A stretch of DNA of 50,278 nt from Bartonella gabonensis (lineage in GTDB: Bacteria > Pseudomonadota > Alphaproteobacteria > Rhizobiales > Rhizobiaceae), in the NCBI RefSeq assembly GCF_903679515.1, contig NZ_CAHOYM010000001.1, positions 56,194 through 106,471 of the forward strand, given 5' to 3'. The notes under the pieces were generated by a model. That model was not told where the DNA came from. It searched no databases and saw only the letters and a list, made by a program, of their open reading frames with translations. The position numbers and the translations under genes are program-made. How positions within the stretch are numbered: the first letter of the stretch is position 1; every line of letters begins with the position of its first letter. Positions 30,650 through 41,964 of the stretch are shown in pieces.

Positions 30650-32758
30650 ATGCCTCCAAGTCTTCTTACCCCTCTTTTTAATTCTATTCGGACCCTTTCT
30701 GGTATTACACCTAAAGTCTATGGCTTACTGACAAAACTTTTAAATATTAATCCTACAGAACGTGAAATAACCCTTATTGATCTTCTTAAATTAATGCCCC
30801 ATTCTGTTATAGACCGCAGAATGCGTCCCAGCATTGCTCATGCAAAAGAAGGAGAAATTGTTACGCTCGAAATTGTCATCGATCAACATCAACCTCCACC
30901 CCGTGGTCATAACAAAACTCCCTATCGTGTTATCGCTCATGATCAAACAGGAAAAATAAATTTAGTTTTTTTTCATGCTCAGCCTCTTTGGCTCAAAAAA
31001 CAACTCTCTGAGGGAAAAAAGATCATTGTATCAGGAAAAGTTGAATGGTTTAACGGACAACTTTCAATGGCGCATCCCGACTATATCGCTCCAATCGAAC
31101 AATCAGCTCAGATTCCTCTCATAGAACCTGTTTATCCCTCTACCGCAGGACTCTCTTCAAAGACGCTAAGACACGCCATACAAAACACTCTTGATTTTAT
31201 TCCTCTCCTCCCAGAATGGATAGATGAAAATGTTAAAAAACAGCAAAATTTTTCTTCCTTTTCTGTTGCTTTACGCCGTATCCATGCCCCCATTAATCCC
31301 GATGATCTATCCTTAGAAAGTACAGCACGCAAACGTCTTGCCTATGATGAACTGCTCGCTTGTCAATTGGCACTAAGTCTTGTACGTTTGAAAACAAAAT
31401 CTCTTGTTGGGACTTCTCGATCATCAACAGGAATTTACACGAAAAAATTGCTTAATGTTCTTCCCTTTCAGCTCACAAAGGGACAGATAAAAGCGATAGA
31501 AGATATTGCCAATGACCTTGCTTCGCCAGAACCGATGCTAAGACTTCTCCAAGGCGATGTAGGTGCAGGAAAAACCGTTGTAGCACTGATGGCAATGGCA
31601 CAAATTGCTGAAAATTCAGGACAATCAGCTTTAATGGCCCCCACAGAAGTGCTTGCTCGGCAACATTTTGCAACCATTGCCCCACTTGCCGAAAAGATCG
31701 GATTACAAACAACACTTTTAACAGGACGAGAAAAAGGAAAATTGCGGACAAATATCTTGAATGATATTTCATCAGGTCAAGTTTCTATCGTCATCGGAAC
31801 CCATGCTCTTATACAAGACAGCGTAACTTATAACAATCTCGCCCTAACCATTATCGATGAACAGCACCGTTTTGGTGTGCATCAACGTATTGCCCTTACA
31901 GAAAAAGGCGATAAACCTGATATGCTGGTCATGACGGCTACCCCTATTCCCCGCACACTTGTCTTAACAGCTTTTGGTGACATGGATGTATCCAAAATTA
32001 CAGAAAAACCAATGGGACGACAACCCATTACAACGGCAATGCTTTCTTTGAAACGTATTGATGAACTTATAGAACGAATTGCAATTGCATTAGAAAAAGG
32101 AGAAAAACTCTATTGGATTTGTCCTTTAGTAGAGGAATCAACAATTCTTGATCTCACTTCAATTGAAAATCGTTTTGCGTTTCTTTATGAACGCTTTGGA
32201 ACACGTGTTGGGATGATCCATGGCAAAATGTCTACAGCAGAAAAAGAAGCTGCCATGACATCTTTTAAATGCGGAAATACACGTATTTTAGTTGCAACCA
32301 CCGTCATTGAAGTAGGCGTGGATATCCCAGACGCTTCGATTATTATCATTGAACACGCAGAACATTTTGGCCTTTCACAATTGCACCAATTGCGTGGGCG
32401 GGTAGGACGAGGCGATAAAAAATCTTCCTGCATTTTGCTCTATAAAGATCCACTAACCAAAACAGCAGCAACACGTCTGAATATTATACGCAATACAGAA
32501 GACGGTTTTGAAATCGCTGAAGAAGATTGGCGCTTGCGAGGTGAAGGAGAACTTTTAGGCACAAAACAATCCGGTGTCCCTGAATTTCATATAGCCAATC
32601 TTGCTGTTCACAGTGATCTTTTGTCAATAGCAAGAAAAGATGCACGCTTATTTTTACAACGCGATCCTCATCTTTCTTCTGAGCAAGGACAAGCTTTACA
32701 GGTGCTCCTTTACCTTTTCGGACATGATAACGCTACACGCCTCTTACGAGCAGGATAA
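30650..32758 (+). CDS. recG: ATP-dependent DNA helicase RecG
   Basis: Remodels stalled replication forks and branch-migrates Holliday junctions. The 702-residue protein has an N-terminal wedge/OB domain (about 60-160), then superfamily 2 helicase motifs: Walker A QGDVGAGKTVVAL near 301, DEQHRFG near 403, TATPIPRTL, ATTVIEVGVDIP and QLRGRVGRGD. The C-terminal segment has EDWRLRGEGELLGTKQSG. The length is normal for RecG. The ATG start at 30650 is preceded by GAGCAGG at a loose distance. It is convergent with glmS. Confidence 0.96.
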   Translation: MPPSLLTPLFNSIRTLSGITPKVYGLLTKLLNINPTEREITLIDLLKLMPHSVIDRRMRPSIAHAKEGEIVTLEIVIDQHQPPPRGHNKTPYRVIAHDQTGKINLVFFHAQPLWLKKQLSEGKKIIVSGKVEWFNGQLSMAHPDYIAPIEQSAQIPLIEPVYPSTAGLSSKTLRHAIQNTLDFIPLLPEWIDENVKKQQNFSSFSVALRRIHAPINPDDLSLESTARKRLAYDELLACQLALSLVRLKTKSLVGTSRSSTGIYTKKLLNVLPFQLTKGQIKAIEDIANDLASPEPMLRLLQGDVGAGKTVVALMAMAQIAENSGQSALMAPTEVLARQHFATIAPLAEKIGLQTTLLTGREKGKLRTNILNDISSGQVSIVIGTHALIQDSVTYNNLALTIIDEQHRFGVHQRIALTEKGDKPDMLVMTATPIPRTLVLTAFGDMDVSKITEKPMGRQPITTAMLSLKRIDELIERIAIALEKGEKLYWICPLVEESTILDLTSIENRFAFLYERFGTRVGMIHGKMSTAEKEAAMTSFKCGNTRILVATTVIEVGVDIPDASIIIIEHAEHFGLSQLHQLRGRVGRGDKKSSCILLYKDPLTKTAATRLNIIRNTEDGFEIAEEDWRLRGEGELLGTKQSGVPEFHIANLAVHSDLLSIARKDARLFLQRDPHLSSEQGQALQVLLYLFGHDNATRLLRAG

Positions 32759-33158
32759 TGAGAGAAAAGAACCTTTGACAAAAAATAAAAATACCTCCCC
32801 TATGCAAATATACTTTTTTCTTGAGATCACTCATAAATGATCTAACGCAATCCCTACACCATTATGCTTCATGAAAGAATAACAAACCAACAGCAGCATC
32901 TTCTCTCTCAACCTAGATAACCTTTTACATTAAAAGAGGAGCAGCATAGTGCGTTCTTTTCACCCTTATATTCATACATCTGATCCATTTTTTGATCGGT
33001 TCAGAAAACATTTTTTATTCTGTCATAAAGATTTGGAATGAAAAATCCTGTCTTTGGTATTCTCATTCAACAGAGAAAATGAAAAAATAAACTACCATTA
33101 TAAATCAATTTGTTACACTTGATCATTCTCCAAAAAATCAGAAATACACAATCTATTT
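32759..33158. other. Spacer between convergent recG and glmS
   Basis: A 400-bp AT-rich stretch with no convincing ORF or strong terminator hairpin. Only short imperfect pairings are visible (for example near 33025-33055). Confidence 0.4.
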
Positions 33159-34982
33159 TTATTCAACGGTGACTGATTTTGCTAAATTACGCGGTTGATC
33201 GACATCTGTTCCTAATAAAACAGCCGTATGATAAGCAATTAACTGAATGGGGAGAGCATAAATAATCGGAGCAATAAATTCTGGAACATCTGGCAAAATA
33301 ATCGTTGATAAAGTCTTAAGACAAGCTACTTCTCCTCCTTTTTTATCGGTTATCAAAATAATACGACCATTACGCGCTACCACTTCTTGCATATTAGAAA
33401 AAGTTTTTTCAAACCACCGATCATAAGGAGCCACAACAATAACGGGTATTGTCTCATCCACCAGTGCAATAGGTCCATGCTTCAACTCACCCGCTGCATA
33501 ACCTTCAGCATGAATATAAGAAAGCTCTTTCAGTTTAAGGGCTCCCTCCAAAGCAATCGGATAAGAAGTGCCACGTCCCAGATAAAGAACACTTTTTGCA
33601 TTCACCAAATCACGACAAATGGATTCAATTTTTCCTTCTAATTTTAAGAGCTCATTTAAAATACAAGGAACTTTTGCCAATTGTTGCACCAATTGTTTTT
33701 CCATTGAAGCTGAGAGATGGCCACGTTGTTTAGCAGCGCTAAGTGCGAGTGCAGCAAGTGTTGCCAATTGGCAGGTAAAAGCTTTTGTTGAAGCAACACC
33801 AATTTCCGGTCCGGCAAGTGTTGGGAGAATAAAATCAGTCTCCCTTGCCATTGTTGATTGCTCAACATTCACAATTGTTGCTGTTTTTACACCCCGCTCA
33901 CGACAATAACGTAAAGAAGCCAATGTATCAGCTGTTTCACCGGATTGAGAAACAAACAGTGATAACACATCAGGCGTTATAGGGGGTTCACGATAACGAA
34001 ACTCGGACGCAACATCATTATCAACACTTAAAGCAGCAAATTTCTCAAACCAATAGCGCGCAACTAAGGTTGAATAATAAGCCGTTCCACAACTCGCAAA
34101 AAGGAGACGATGAATATTTTTCCAATCAATAAAATTCTCAAAAGATCGAACGGTATAATTTCCAAGATCAAGATAATGCGCCAAATTATGAGAAATCACT
34201 TCAGGTTGTTCAAACATTTCCTTGTGCATAAAATGACGATGATTACCCTTAGAAATCAATAAGGCTTCTTCAAGTAATGTTGTCACACAACGTTTTACCG
34301 GTCGATTGTCTCTATCATAAATTGTGACGCCCTCCCGTGTGAGAACAGCCCAATCCCCATCTTCCAAATAGCTAATATGATCAGCAAATGGTGCCAAAGC
34401 AATAGCATCTGATCCCACAAAAAATTCATCTTTTCCATAACCAATTGCCAGTGGGGGACCAGAACGAGCCGCAATCATAAGGTTATCTTCACCCTCAAAA
34501 ATAAGAGCAACAGCAAAAGCCCCTTGCAGCCTTTTCCAACTAGTACGCATAGCCTCTTGCGGAGAAAGACCACTTTTTAATGCACGCGTTATTAAATGTG
34601 CAATAACTTCCGTATCCGTCTCTGTTTCAAAGATATAACCATCCTCGATGAGTTCCTTTTGCAATTCTACAAAATTTTCAATAATACCATTATGAACAAC
34701 CGCAAGCTTTTCAGTTACATGGGGATGAGCATTGCGTTCAACAGCAACTCCATGCGTCGCCCAACGGGTATGGCCAATCCCTAAACTTCCCTCCAGAGGT
34801 GTTTTTTTTAATTTTTCTTCTAAATGAACCAGCTTCCCCTCAGCACGTACACGATGAAGATGACCATTATGGACTGTTGCCACCCCAGATGAATCATACC
34901 CTCTATATTCAAGACGTTTTAACCCCTCAACCAAAGAGGAGGTAACACACCTCTTTCCAAGAATTCCAATAATTCCACACAT
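33159..34982 (-). CDS. glmS: Glucosamine-6-phosphate synthase (isomerizing)
   Basis: Converts fructose 6-phosphate and glutamine to glucosamine 6-phosphate, the entry to UDP-GlcNAc. The 607-residue protein begins MCGIIGILG with the N-terminal nucleophile Cys exposed after Met removal. It has RLEYRGYDSSGVA, HTRWATHG and HNGIIEN of the glutaminase domain, two SIS sugar-isomerase domains (FVSQSGETADT near 345, and the second near 460-597), and the C-terminal DQPRNLAKSVTVE. GGAGC precedes ATG 34982. It follows glmU after 171 bp on the same strand. Confidence 0.98.
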   Translation of the reverse strand: MCGIIGILGKRCVTSSLVEGLKRLEYRGYDSSGVATVHNGHLHRVRAEGKLVHLEEKLKKTPLEGSLGIGHTRWATHGVAVERNAHPHVTEKLAVVHNGIIENFVELQKELIEDGYIFETETDTEVIAHLITRALKSGLSPQEAMRTSWKRLQGAFAVALIFEGEDNLMIAARSGPPLAIGYGKDEFFVGSDAIALAPFADHISYLEDGDWAVLTREGVTIYDRDNRPVKRCVTTLLEEALLISKGNHRHFMHKEMFEQPEVISHNLAHYLDLGNYTVRSFENFIDWKNIHRLLFASCGTAYYSTLVARYWFEKFAALSVDNDVASEFRYREPPITPDVLSLFVSQSGETADTLASLRYCRERGVKTATIVNVEQSTMARETDFILPTLAGPEIGVASTKAFTCQLATLAALALSAAKQRGHLSASMEKQLVQQLAKVPCILNELLKLEGKIESICRDLVNAKSVLYLGRGTSYPIALEGALKLKELSYIHAEGYAAGELKHGPIALVDETIPVIVVAPYDRWFEKTFSNMQEVVARNGRIILITDKKGGEVACLKTLSTIILPDVPEFIAPIIYALPIQLIAYHTAVLLGTDVDQPRNLAKSVTVE

Positions 34983-35153
34983 TCAAAAGCTCCAACCCAC
35001 ATTTAAGATTTAAATTTCATAAAACAATCTAACAGTCTTTCATTTAAAACTATAAATAATAAAATTATTTAAATATGGAGTACGGCAATTTTTAAGAATA
35101 AACCTCCATCCATCGTTAGATCGACATGAAACAAAGAAATAAACTGAAAATGG

Positions 35154-36518
35154 TCATTTTTTCTGTTTGTTTTTTGATAAGTTGTTCTCTAATAAGCGCG
35201 CCCGAAATTTTGTTGCATAGCCCTCTTTTATAACCTGTCGTGCACGCCCAAAAGCCATACTGTTCATAGGAATATTTTCAGTAATAACACTTCCTGAAGC
35301 AATATAAGAACCATCCCCTATCACCAATGGGGAAACAAGTGCCGTATTCGACCCAACAAAAGCATGATCACCAATCGTAGTTTTATATTTATTAAATCCG
35401 TCATAATTGCAGGTAATCGTACCGGCTCCAATATTGGTATATGCACCAATTTCGGCATCACCAATATAACTTAAATGATTGATTTTAGAAGCCTCTCCTA
35501 CCTTAGCTTGTTTGACTTCACAAAAATTTCCAACCTTTACGGATTTAGCCAACTCTGTTCCAGGACGCAAACGTGCATAGGGACCAATCTGTGCATCTTT
35601 ACCCACCACAGCACCTTCGAGATAACTAAATGCATGAATAACAGCACCAGATTGTATTTTCACACCTGATCCAAAATAAACATTCGGCTCAATGATCACC
35701 CCTGGTTCAATCTCCGTATCATGAGAAAAATAAACTGTTTCTGGTTTAAGGATTGTTACACCTGATAACATCAAATCACGCGCTTTACGCTTTTGCCACA
35801 AAGAATCAGCCTCAGAAAGCTCAAGACCGTTGTTAATTCCTACAATATGTTCAAAAGGGACTTCAACAACACGCACATCCAATCCTTCACGTATAGCCAG
35901 AGAAGCAATATCTGTTAAGTAATATTCTTTTTGCATATTATTATTATCAACCTTCTCTAAAAGAGAAAGTGCATATTTTCCACGCATAGCGAGTATTCCC
36001 CCATTACAAAAAGAAATCTTTTTTTCTTCATCGCTCGCGTCTTTTTCTTCTACAATTGCAATCAAATGACCATTTTTCTCGAGAAGGCGCCCATAACCTG
36101 TTGGATTTTCGGTATGAAAGCCTGCAAAAACAACATCTACTCCATCAGCAAGCTGCGCACGCATTTGCTGCAATGAATCTTGCTGAATGAGAGGCGTATC
36201 CCCAAAAACAATGAGAATATCATCCACTCCCTTTTGCAAAGCCAAACGAGCCGATAAAACAGCATGCGCTGTTCCTAAACGCTCTTTTTGTTCAAAAATC
36301 ATTACATCTTTTACAAATGACTGAACAACATGTGCAACCTCTTGAGCACCAAATCCCACAACGACAGCCAATTGTGAAGAGCCTGCCAATTCTATTTGTT
36401 TTAGAACGTGGCATATAAGAGGCAATCCAGCAATTTTATGAAGCACCTTAGGGAGAGACGATTTCATACGCGTCCCCTCACCTGCAGCAAGAACAATAGA
36501 AAGACAACTTCTAACCAT
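35154..36518 (-). CDS. glmU: Bifunctional GlmU (uridyltransferase / acetyltransferase)
   Basis: Makes UDP-GlcNAc from glucosamine 1-phosphate by acetylation and uridylation. It is 454 residues. The N-terminal Rossmann domain carries [11 protein letters not shown] and [10 protein letters not shown]; the C-terminal left-handed beta-helix (from about 255) carries hexapeptide repeats and the acetyltransferase site [11 protein letters not shown] near 380. It begins 14 bp after the ccdA stop, so it is likely co-transcribed with it; no clear ribosome site precedes ATG 36518. glmS, the other enzyme of the route, is next downstream; glmM is not in the window. Confidence 0.97.
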   Translation of the reverse strand: MVRSCLSIVLAAGEGTRMKSSLPKVLHKIAGLPLICHVLKQIELAGSSQLAVVVGFGAQEVAHVVQSFVKDVMIFEQKERLGTAHAVLSARLALQKGVDDILIVFGDTPLIQQDSLQQMRAQLADGVDVVFAGFHTENPTGYGRLLEKNGHLIAIVEEKDASDEEKKISFCNGGILAMRGKYALSLLEKVDNNNMQKEYYLTDIASLAIREGLDVRVVEVPFEHIVGINNGLELSEADSLWQKRKARDLMLSGVTILKPETVYFSHDTEIEPGVIIEPNVYFGSGVKIQSGAVIHAFSYLEGAVVGKDAQIGPYARLRPGTELAKSVKVGNFCEVKQAKVGEASKINHLSYIGDAEIGAYTNIGAGTITCNYDGFNKYKTTIGDHAFVGSNTALVSPLVIGDGSYIASGSVITENIPMNSMAFGRARQVIKEGYATKFRARLLENNLSKNKQKK

Positions 36519-36532
36519 AAAAACACATCAGA

Positions 36533-37342
36533 CTAACGAGAAAATCCAAAAAAATTCATAATATCGTGCCAACGAATATCTTCAATATAACTCAATGAAG
36601 GATAATGTTCTAAAAGCCAAAATGAAAGATCCTGCATAGAGCCTGTTAAAAATAAAATCCCTGTAAGAATAAGAAAAACACCAATAATTTTTTCAACTTT
36701 TCCTAAATGAATACGAAAAGCTGCTAAAAAACGCATAAAACTACTCGAAAATAAAGCTGCCAACACAAAAGGAACAGCAAGACCTAACGCATAAACCGCT
36801 AATAGAATAGCACCCTCGCCCACAGTTTCTTTTGTTCCAGCAAGCGTTATAATAGGCCCTAAAATGGGACCAATACATGGTGTCCAACCAAAGGCAAAAG
36901 CTAAACCAATAACATAGGCCCCAAACAGACCAGCAGGTGTTTTATGAGTCTGAAAACGTGCTTCACGAAATAAAAACGAAATCTTGAAAAATCCTAAAAA
37001 ATTTAAACCAAAAATAATAATGATAATTCCAGCAGCAAGTGCAAACCACTCACGATAATAACCGATGAACTTACCAATTGTACTTGCACTAGCACCTAAA
37101 GCAACAAAAACAGTGGTAAACCCAAGAACAAAAGCAATAACAGAAGACAACAAAGCCCACCGTATAAAGACTTTCTCATCGCGTTTTTCTGAACGAAAGT
37201 CATCAATACCAATCCCTGCCATATAGCATAAATAAGGAGGAACTAATGGCAAAACACATGGCGATAAAAAAGAGAGTGCCCCAGCAAAAAACACACCAAC
37301 TGTTGAAACTTCAATCAAAACGTACACCCCATCTTTCATCAT
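36533..37342 (-). CDS. ccdA: CcdA-type thiol:disulfide transmembrane protein
   Basis: A 269-residue inner-membrane protein with about six helices that passes electrons from cytosolic thioredoxin to periplasmic thiol proteins, usually for cytochrome c maturation. The redox cysteines sit in the expected places: Cys29 in FLSPCVLPLVPP (helix 1) and Cys156 in GWTPCIGPILGP (helix 4); Cys39 is an extra one. GGA lies upstream of ATG 37342. It lies 22 bp after the exported repeat protein and 14 bp before glmU. No cytochrome c maturation genes are adjacent. Confidence 0.92.
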   Translation of the reverse strand: MMKDGVYVLIEVSTVGVFFAGALSFLSPCVLPLVPPYLCYMAGIGIDDFRSEKRDEKVFIRWALLSSVIAFVLGFTTVFVALGASASTIGKFIGYYREWFALAAGIIIIIFGLNFLGFFKISFLFREARFQTHKTPAGLFGAYVIGLAFAFGWTPCIGPILGPIITLAGTKETVGEGAILLAVYALGLAVPFVLAALFSSSFMRFLAAFRIHLGKVEKIIGVFLILTGILFLTGSMQDLSFWLLEHYPSLSYIEDIRWHDIMNFFGFSR

Positions 37343-37364
37343 GGTTTAGTTCCATGAACAACGA

Positions 37365-38375
37365 TCAATCCATATCTTCATTAATTCGTTGCATATTTTG
37401 TTCATTCGCCACCACACTTATATCTTCATCATGGCCAGAAACGACAGAGAAAACCTTTTGATAAATTTTATCTTTATTTTTAGCAATTGCAATATACTCT
37501 CCCTCCGCTAACACGAGTGAAACATAAGCCCCAACAGTTTCATAAACAATATCACCAGAATCATTGGCAAGAGACCAACTTGTATCTGCAAGCGCTTCCC
37601 CACCTTCTTGTCGCACCAGCTTTAAAATAATTTGGGCCGCCTGATGTTCAAGGGTAACTTCTGTCATTTTACCAGCCTCCACTTGAATATCCGAACGAGC
37701 CGTCGCATTAATGGAACCATAATGGGAAGCAACATGGTAGCGGCCAGCTTTTAAACGCACAACAGATTGAGGCTTAATATTTGATAAAATCACCCCTGTA
37801 TCATCATTTTCTTTTTCATCCTCATAGATTGTGAAACGTAATTCCTTCTCATTGATTATACCATTGAGCAGTGTCGCATTTAAAATAAGACCACCTGCCT
37901 CAAGGTGAAAGTTTTTCACAAGACTCTGCCCATTTTCTAGACGAATAGGGCGCACAGCACTCATATGACCAAATGAGACATGAACAAGATAACTTCCTGG
38001 CTCTAAATCAAAACGTGCACTCCCCCCCTTATAGCTTGCCACTAATGGTAATTTATTATCAATCCCGAGAATAGGAGCATAAAGGCGCCAGACAAGCCCT
38101 TTCTCAATATCTTGACGGCTATTTGTTAATCGAGCATTCAAAATGAGTTGTGCCTGAGATGCTAAACTCTCTTTTTCCTGCTCTGGGGACTTTATAATAA
38201 AACTCCGTGATTGCCCCTGCTGCAGATCTACTCCTTCTTCACAAAAAGCACCATGGCTCCAGATCAATAAAGTAAACACCATGCATAACCGCACACATCG
38301 GTGCACTATTTTTATAAGATTAGCCATTTTTACATTGTTAACCAACATGATATTTTTTTCAAGAAACAATATCAC
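37365..38375 (-). CDS. Exported protein with three ~86-residue beta-type repeats
   Basis: I do not recognise a named family. The 336-residue product has an N-terminal signal sequence (hydrophobic core about 28-40, ending SHGAFC), then three tandem repeats in exact 86-residue register. LILNA occurs at 77-81 and again at 163-167, with IILKL at 249-253. Each repeat later has a G-x-Y turn: PGSYLV (126), AGRYHV (210), EGEYIA (291). The pattern resembles transthyretin/CarboxypepD-regulatory or similar beta-sandwich domains, so binding to envelope components is a guess. The listed start is GTG; ATGs at 38348 and 38327 are equally likely and give a more usual signal peptide. It lies between the Fe-S carrier (13 bp) and ccdA (22 bp), so it is an operon member. 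Confidence 0.8.
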   Translation of the reverse strand: MILFLEKNIMLVNNVKMANLIKIVHRCVRLCMVFTLLIWSHGAFCEEGVDLQQGQSRSFIIKSPEQEKESLASQAQLILNARLTNSRQDIEKGLVWRLYAPILGIDNKLPLVASYKGGSARFDLEPGSYLVHVSFGHMSAVRPIRLENGQSLVKNFHLEAGGLILNATLLNGIINEKELRFTIYEDEKENDDTGVILSNIKPQSVVRLKAGRYHVASHYGSINATARSDIQVEAGKMTEVTLEHQAAQIILKLVRQEGGEALADTSWSLANDSGDIVYETVGAYVSLVLAEGEYIAIAKNKDKIYQKVFSVVSGHDEDISVVANEQNMQRINEDMD

Positions 38376-38388
38376 AAAGCCCCCAATC

Positions 38389-38712
38389 TCAAATTGAAAA
38401 ACTTACACCACAACCACAGGATGAAACAGCATTGGGATTATGAATTTGAAAAGATTGCCCCATAAGATCATCAACAAAATCAATCTCAGCTCCCTCCATG
38501 AAAGGAAGCGATAATGAATCAATAATTACAGTTGCCCCATCTTTTTTGAGAACGAGGTCATCTTTACACATTTCAGAAACCAAGTCATATTTATAAGAAA
38601 AACCAGAACAACCACCACCTTCAACAGAAATACGTAACGCTATTTTATCGGGTTCACGCAAAAGTATCTGTACAATTTGCTGAGCAGCAGCATCTGAAAT
38701 TTTCACATTCAT
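38389..38712 (-). CDS. A-type iron-sulfur cluster carrier (ErpA/IscA-like)
   Basis: A 107-residue HesB/IscA-family protein that receives and delivers Fe-S clusters. The three invariant cysteines are present: Cys35 in GGGCSGF, and Cys99 and Cys101 in SSCGCG. AAGGA precedes ATG 38712. Which of the ErpA, IscA or SufA roles it plays cannot be decided from sequence alone; many related genomes annotate it ErpA. It is the first gene of the minus-strand train leading to ccdA and glmU, and is divergent from dgt (111 bp). Confidence 0.93.
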   Translation of the reverse strand: MNVKISDAAAQQIVQILLREPDKIALRISVEGGGCSGFSYKYDLVSEMCKDDLVLKKDGATVIIDSLSLPFMEGAEIDFVDDLMGQSFQIHNPNAVSSCGCGVSFSI

Positions 38713-38823
38713 TTTATATATCCTTGCATTAAACCATCAAGAAAGAGTATTCCATATTATAGAAGGAGAAATTTATTCATCATAAACCAACCTCAATTTT
38801 AAGATGAGAATGGACAACTTGCA

Positions 38824-40026
38824 ATGAATATAAGCACTATCAACTTCAATTACCAATCTAGAGCGGTCTATAGTGCCAACCCGCAAACAAGTCGTGGACG
38901 ATTATTCCATGAAGCGATGAGCTCTACCCGCTCACCCTTTCAACGAGATAGAGATCGTATTATCCATTCTAATGCATTTCGATGCCTTAAAGACAAAACG
39001 CAAGTATTTATCGCTGATGAAAGCGATTCTTATCGTACAAGGCTGACGCATTCAATAGAAGTTTCTCAAATTGCACGAACATTAGCCCGTACCCTTTGTA
39101 TTGACGAAGATCTTGCCGAAGCCATTGCCCTTGTTCACGACTTTGGGCATACGCCCTTTGGCCATGCAGGTGGAGATGCCCTCAATGAAGCCATGGCTCA
39201 CTATGGTGGTTTTGACCATAATGCACAAACCTTACGCATTGTTACAAAACTAGAACAGCGCTATGCAAATTTTGATGGACTTAATCTCTCATGGGAAACA
39301 CTCGAAGGACTTGTGAAACATAAGGGTCCCCTTTTAGGCCCTTATGCAAAGAACAAAGAGGTTCCTATTGACATTCTCCAATACAATGCAAAACAGGATC
39401 TGAAGCTAGACTGTTTTGCAGGACTAGAAGCGCAATGTGCTGCGATTGCAGATGATATTGCTTATAATGCGCATGATATTGATGATGGACTACGTTCGCA
39501 ATTTTTAACACTCAATCAGTTCGAAGAGGTTTCACTGACAGCAGAAATCTTAAAAGATATAATAGATGAGCACCCCCACCTCGACCAAGCACGACGTGGT
39601 TACACACTCGTACGAAGACAAATAACAACCATGGTCGAAGATGTTATCAAACAATCATACGAAAACTTGGCACGCATCAAACCAAGCAGCATAAACGATA
39701 TTTACCAAGCAAAACAAACCATTGTTACCTTTTCACCCACAATGACCGTTTATGAAAAAGAACTAAAAAACTTTCTCTTTAAAAATCTTTATTATCATGA
39801 TCAAGTACTGAACCGTCGCAATACAGCAAAATGCATTGTACAAAAATTGTTCAATTGTTATTATGAAAATCCAGATACAATGCCTGAAAGTTGGTGCAAA
39901 AAAGCAGTGCACTTAAAAAATCAAGAGTTAGCACGTCTGATTGCTGACTTTCTTTCAGGAATGACTGATCACTATGCTCTACGTGAATATCACCGTTTAT
40001 TTGACGATACAGATCATTTCGTTTAA
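38824..40026 (+). CDS. dgt: dGTPase-like HD-domain triphosphohydrolase
   Basis: A 400-residue HD-domain protein of the deoxyguanosinetriphosphate triphosphohydrolase-like group, which removes tripolyphosphate from dNTPs. Metal ligands are visible in [27 protein letters not shown] (HD pair), and [14 protein letters not shown]. The N-terminal SRGRLFHE and [20 protein letters not shown] segments are family marks. The length corresponds to the alphaproteobacterial type 2 form. argS begins about 30 bp after its stop, suggesting one transcript. Confidence 0.93.
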   Translation: MNISTINFNYQSRAVYSANPQTSRGRLFHEAMSSTRSPFQRDRDRIIHSNAFRCLKDKTQVFIADESDSYRTRLTHSIEVSQIARTLARTLCIDEDLAEAIALVHDFGHTPFGHAGGDALNEAMAHYGGFDHNAQTLRIVTKLEQRYANFDGLNLSWETLEGLVKHKGPLLGPYAKNKEVPIDILQYNAKQDLKLDCFAGLEAQCAAIADDIAYNAHDIDDGLRSQFLTLNQFEEVSLTAEILKDIIDEHPHLDQARRGYTLVRRQITTMVEDVIKQSYENLARIKPSSINDIYQAKQTIVTFSPTMTVYEKELKNFLFKNLYYHDQVLNRRNTAKCIVQKLFNCYYENPDTMPESWCKKAVHLKNQELARLIADFLSGMTDHYALREYHRLFDDTDHFV

Positions 40027-40056
40027 TTGCTTTTGGCATCATCATGGAAGCTCAAT

Positions 40057-41814
40057 ATGAATATCTTTAAATACTTCGAAAAAAAAATTAAAAGATCAAT
40101 TGAATTATCTGATATAAAAGGAAAAGATGGAGAAGATCTAGATTTATCAAAAATCACCGTTGATCCCCCACGTGATTCCTCCCATGGTCATTTATCAACC
40201 AATGCTGCTATGGTTCTTGCAAAGCCTATTGGGATGGGGCCCCGTGCACTTGCAGATAAAATCATAGAACTGCTTAAAAATGATGCCTCTATTGAGAATA
40301 TTGATGTTGCTGGTCCTGGTTTTATCAACATCAAGCTTACAAAATTATTCTGGCAAGATGCTATAAAATCCATGCTTGAATTAGGCCTTTCTTATGGCCG
40401 TATCCCAATGGGACAAGGAAAACGCGTCAATGTTGAATATGTCTCAGCAAATCCAACAGGCCCCATGCATGTAGGACATTGTCGCGGAGCCGTTGTTGGA
40501 GATGTTCTCTCCAATTTGCTGCAATTTACGGGCTATAACATTACGAAAGAATATTATATCAATGATGCTGGTCAACAAATCGAAGTCCTTGCTCACTCCG
40601 TACTGTTGCGCTACCGTGAAGCTCTTGGAGAAAAAATTAATGAAATTCCAGAGGGACTCTATCCTGGAGAATACTTAATACCATTGGGTCAATCGTTATC
40701 TCAAGAGTTTGGTGACCAACTCCTCACCATGGATAAAGATGAAGCCTTATCCATCGTGAAAGAACGGGCAATTCAGGCAATGATGTCCATGATTTGCGAG
40801 GATTTGGCAGCTCTTAATATTTATCATGATATCTTTTTCTCTGAACGAATGCTTTATGCAGATAATGCCCGCGCTATTCGTAACACCATTAACGACCTCA
40901 CTATCAATGGTTATATCTACAAAGGAAAACTCCCCCCTCCCAAAGGGCAAAATATAGAAGATTGGGAACCAAGCGAGCAAATTTTGTTTCGTTCAACAAA
41001 TGTTGGTGATGACCAAGACCGTGTTTTGATTAAATCTGATGGTTCTTACACTTATTTTGCTGCTGATATTGCTTACTTTCGGGATAAATTTAATCGTCAT
41101 TTTGATGAAATGATTTATATTCTAGGAGCAGACCATGCTGGTTATGTAAAGCGACTAGAATCCATGGCAAAAGCAATTTCTGGTGATAAAGCCCAATTAA
41201 GTGTTTTCTTATGTCAATTGGTAAAACTCTTTCGCAATGGTCAACCTGTACGTATGTCAAAAAGAGCAGGATCATTTGTCACTCTAAGAGATGTTGTTGA
41301 GGAAGTCGGTCGAGATCCAGTGCGTTTTATGATGCTATATCGCAAATGCGAAGCGCCTCTTGATTTTGATTTTGCAAAAGTAACAGAACAATCAAAAGAT
41401 AACCCCATCTTTTACGTACAATATGCAAGTGCACGTTGTCACTCAGTCTTTCGTCAAGCACAAGAAGTGCTTCATATTGAAAGCTTTTCAAAGGACATAT
41501 TGATCCCTCATCTTCATCGACTAACAGATGACAATGAAATATTATTAATACGCAAACTTTCTGAATATCCGCGTATCATTGAACAAGCCGTCGTTCATAA
41601 AGAACCTCATCGATTAGCCTTTTATCTTTATGACCTTGCCTCCTGCTTTCACACCCATTGGAATAAAGGGAGTGAAAACCCCAATTTACGCTTTATTCAG
41701 CCTAATGATAAAGAGTTATCCTTTGCAAGATTGGGCTTGATACAAGCTGTTATCAATATTTTATCATCAGGACTGAGCATCATAGGAGTCGAAGCCCCAA
41801 TAGAAATGCGTTGA
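40057..41814 (+). CDS. argS: Arginyl-tRNA synthetase
   Basis: Class I synthetase charging tRNA-Arg, 585 residues. It has the N-terminal Add-1 tRNA-binding domain, the HIGH motif as [13 protein letters not shown] near residue 130, the KMSKS region as [13 protein letters not shown] near 400, and the C-terminal helical anticodon domain with ALERL-type features. ATG 40057 is chosen because GGAAG lies just upstream; an in-frame TTG at 40027 would abut the dgt stop and has no support. The dgt-argS-SPOR order is familiar in Rhizobiales. Confidence 0.96.
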   Translation: MNIFKYFEKKIKRSIELSDIKGKDGEDLDLSKITVDPPRDSSHGHLSTNAAMVLAKPIGMGPRALADKIIELLKNDASIENIDVAGPGFINIKLTKLFWQDAIKSMLELGLSYGRIPMGQGKRVNVEYVSANPTGPMHVGHCRGAVVGDVLSNLLQFTGYNITKEYYINDAGQQIEVLAHSVLLRYREALGEKINEIPEGLYPGEYLIPLGQSLSQEFGDQLLTMDKDEALSIVKERAIQAMMSMICEDLAALNIYHDIFFSERMLYADNARAIRNTINDLTINGYIYKGKLPPPKGQNIEDWEPSEQILFRSTNVGDDQDRVLIKSDGSYTYFAADIAYFRDKFNRHFDEMIYILGADHAGYVKRLESMAKAISGDKAQLSVFLCQLVKLFRNGQPVRMSKRAGSFVTLRDVVEEVGRDPVRFMMLYRKCEAPLDFDFAKVTEQSKDNPIFYVQYASARCHSVFRQAQEVLHIESFSKDILIPHLHRLTDDNEILLIRKLSEYPRIIEQAVVHKEPHRLAFYLYDLASCFHTHWNKGSENPNLRFIQPNDKELSFARLGLIQAVINILSSGLSIIGVEAPIEMR

Positions 41815-41964
41815 AAAAGTTCTATAAATACATACAATAGATACTGTATTGGTAAACTTTTTCATGTATCCTTGCATGAGCGGGGGAAAATTTAATTTTA
41901 ATATAACAAATCAAAATTAACCATTGATTGCATATTAAGTGCAAATCATTATGTGAGAAAAGCT

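Noticed and set aside
34983-35153. A possible glmS ribozyme or riboswitch in the glmU-glmS gap
   Set aside because: The gap is only 171 bp, AT-rich and without the pairing expected of the ribozyme, which is known mainly from Gram-positive bacteria.
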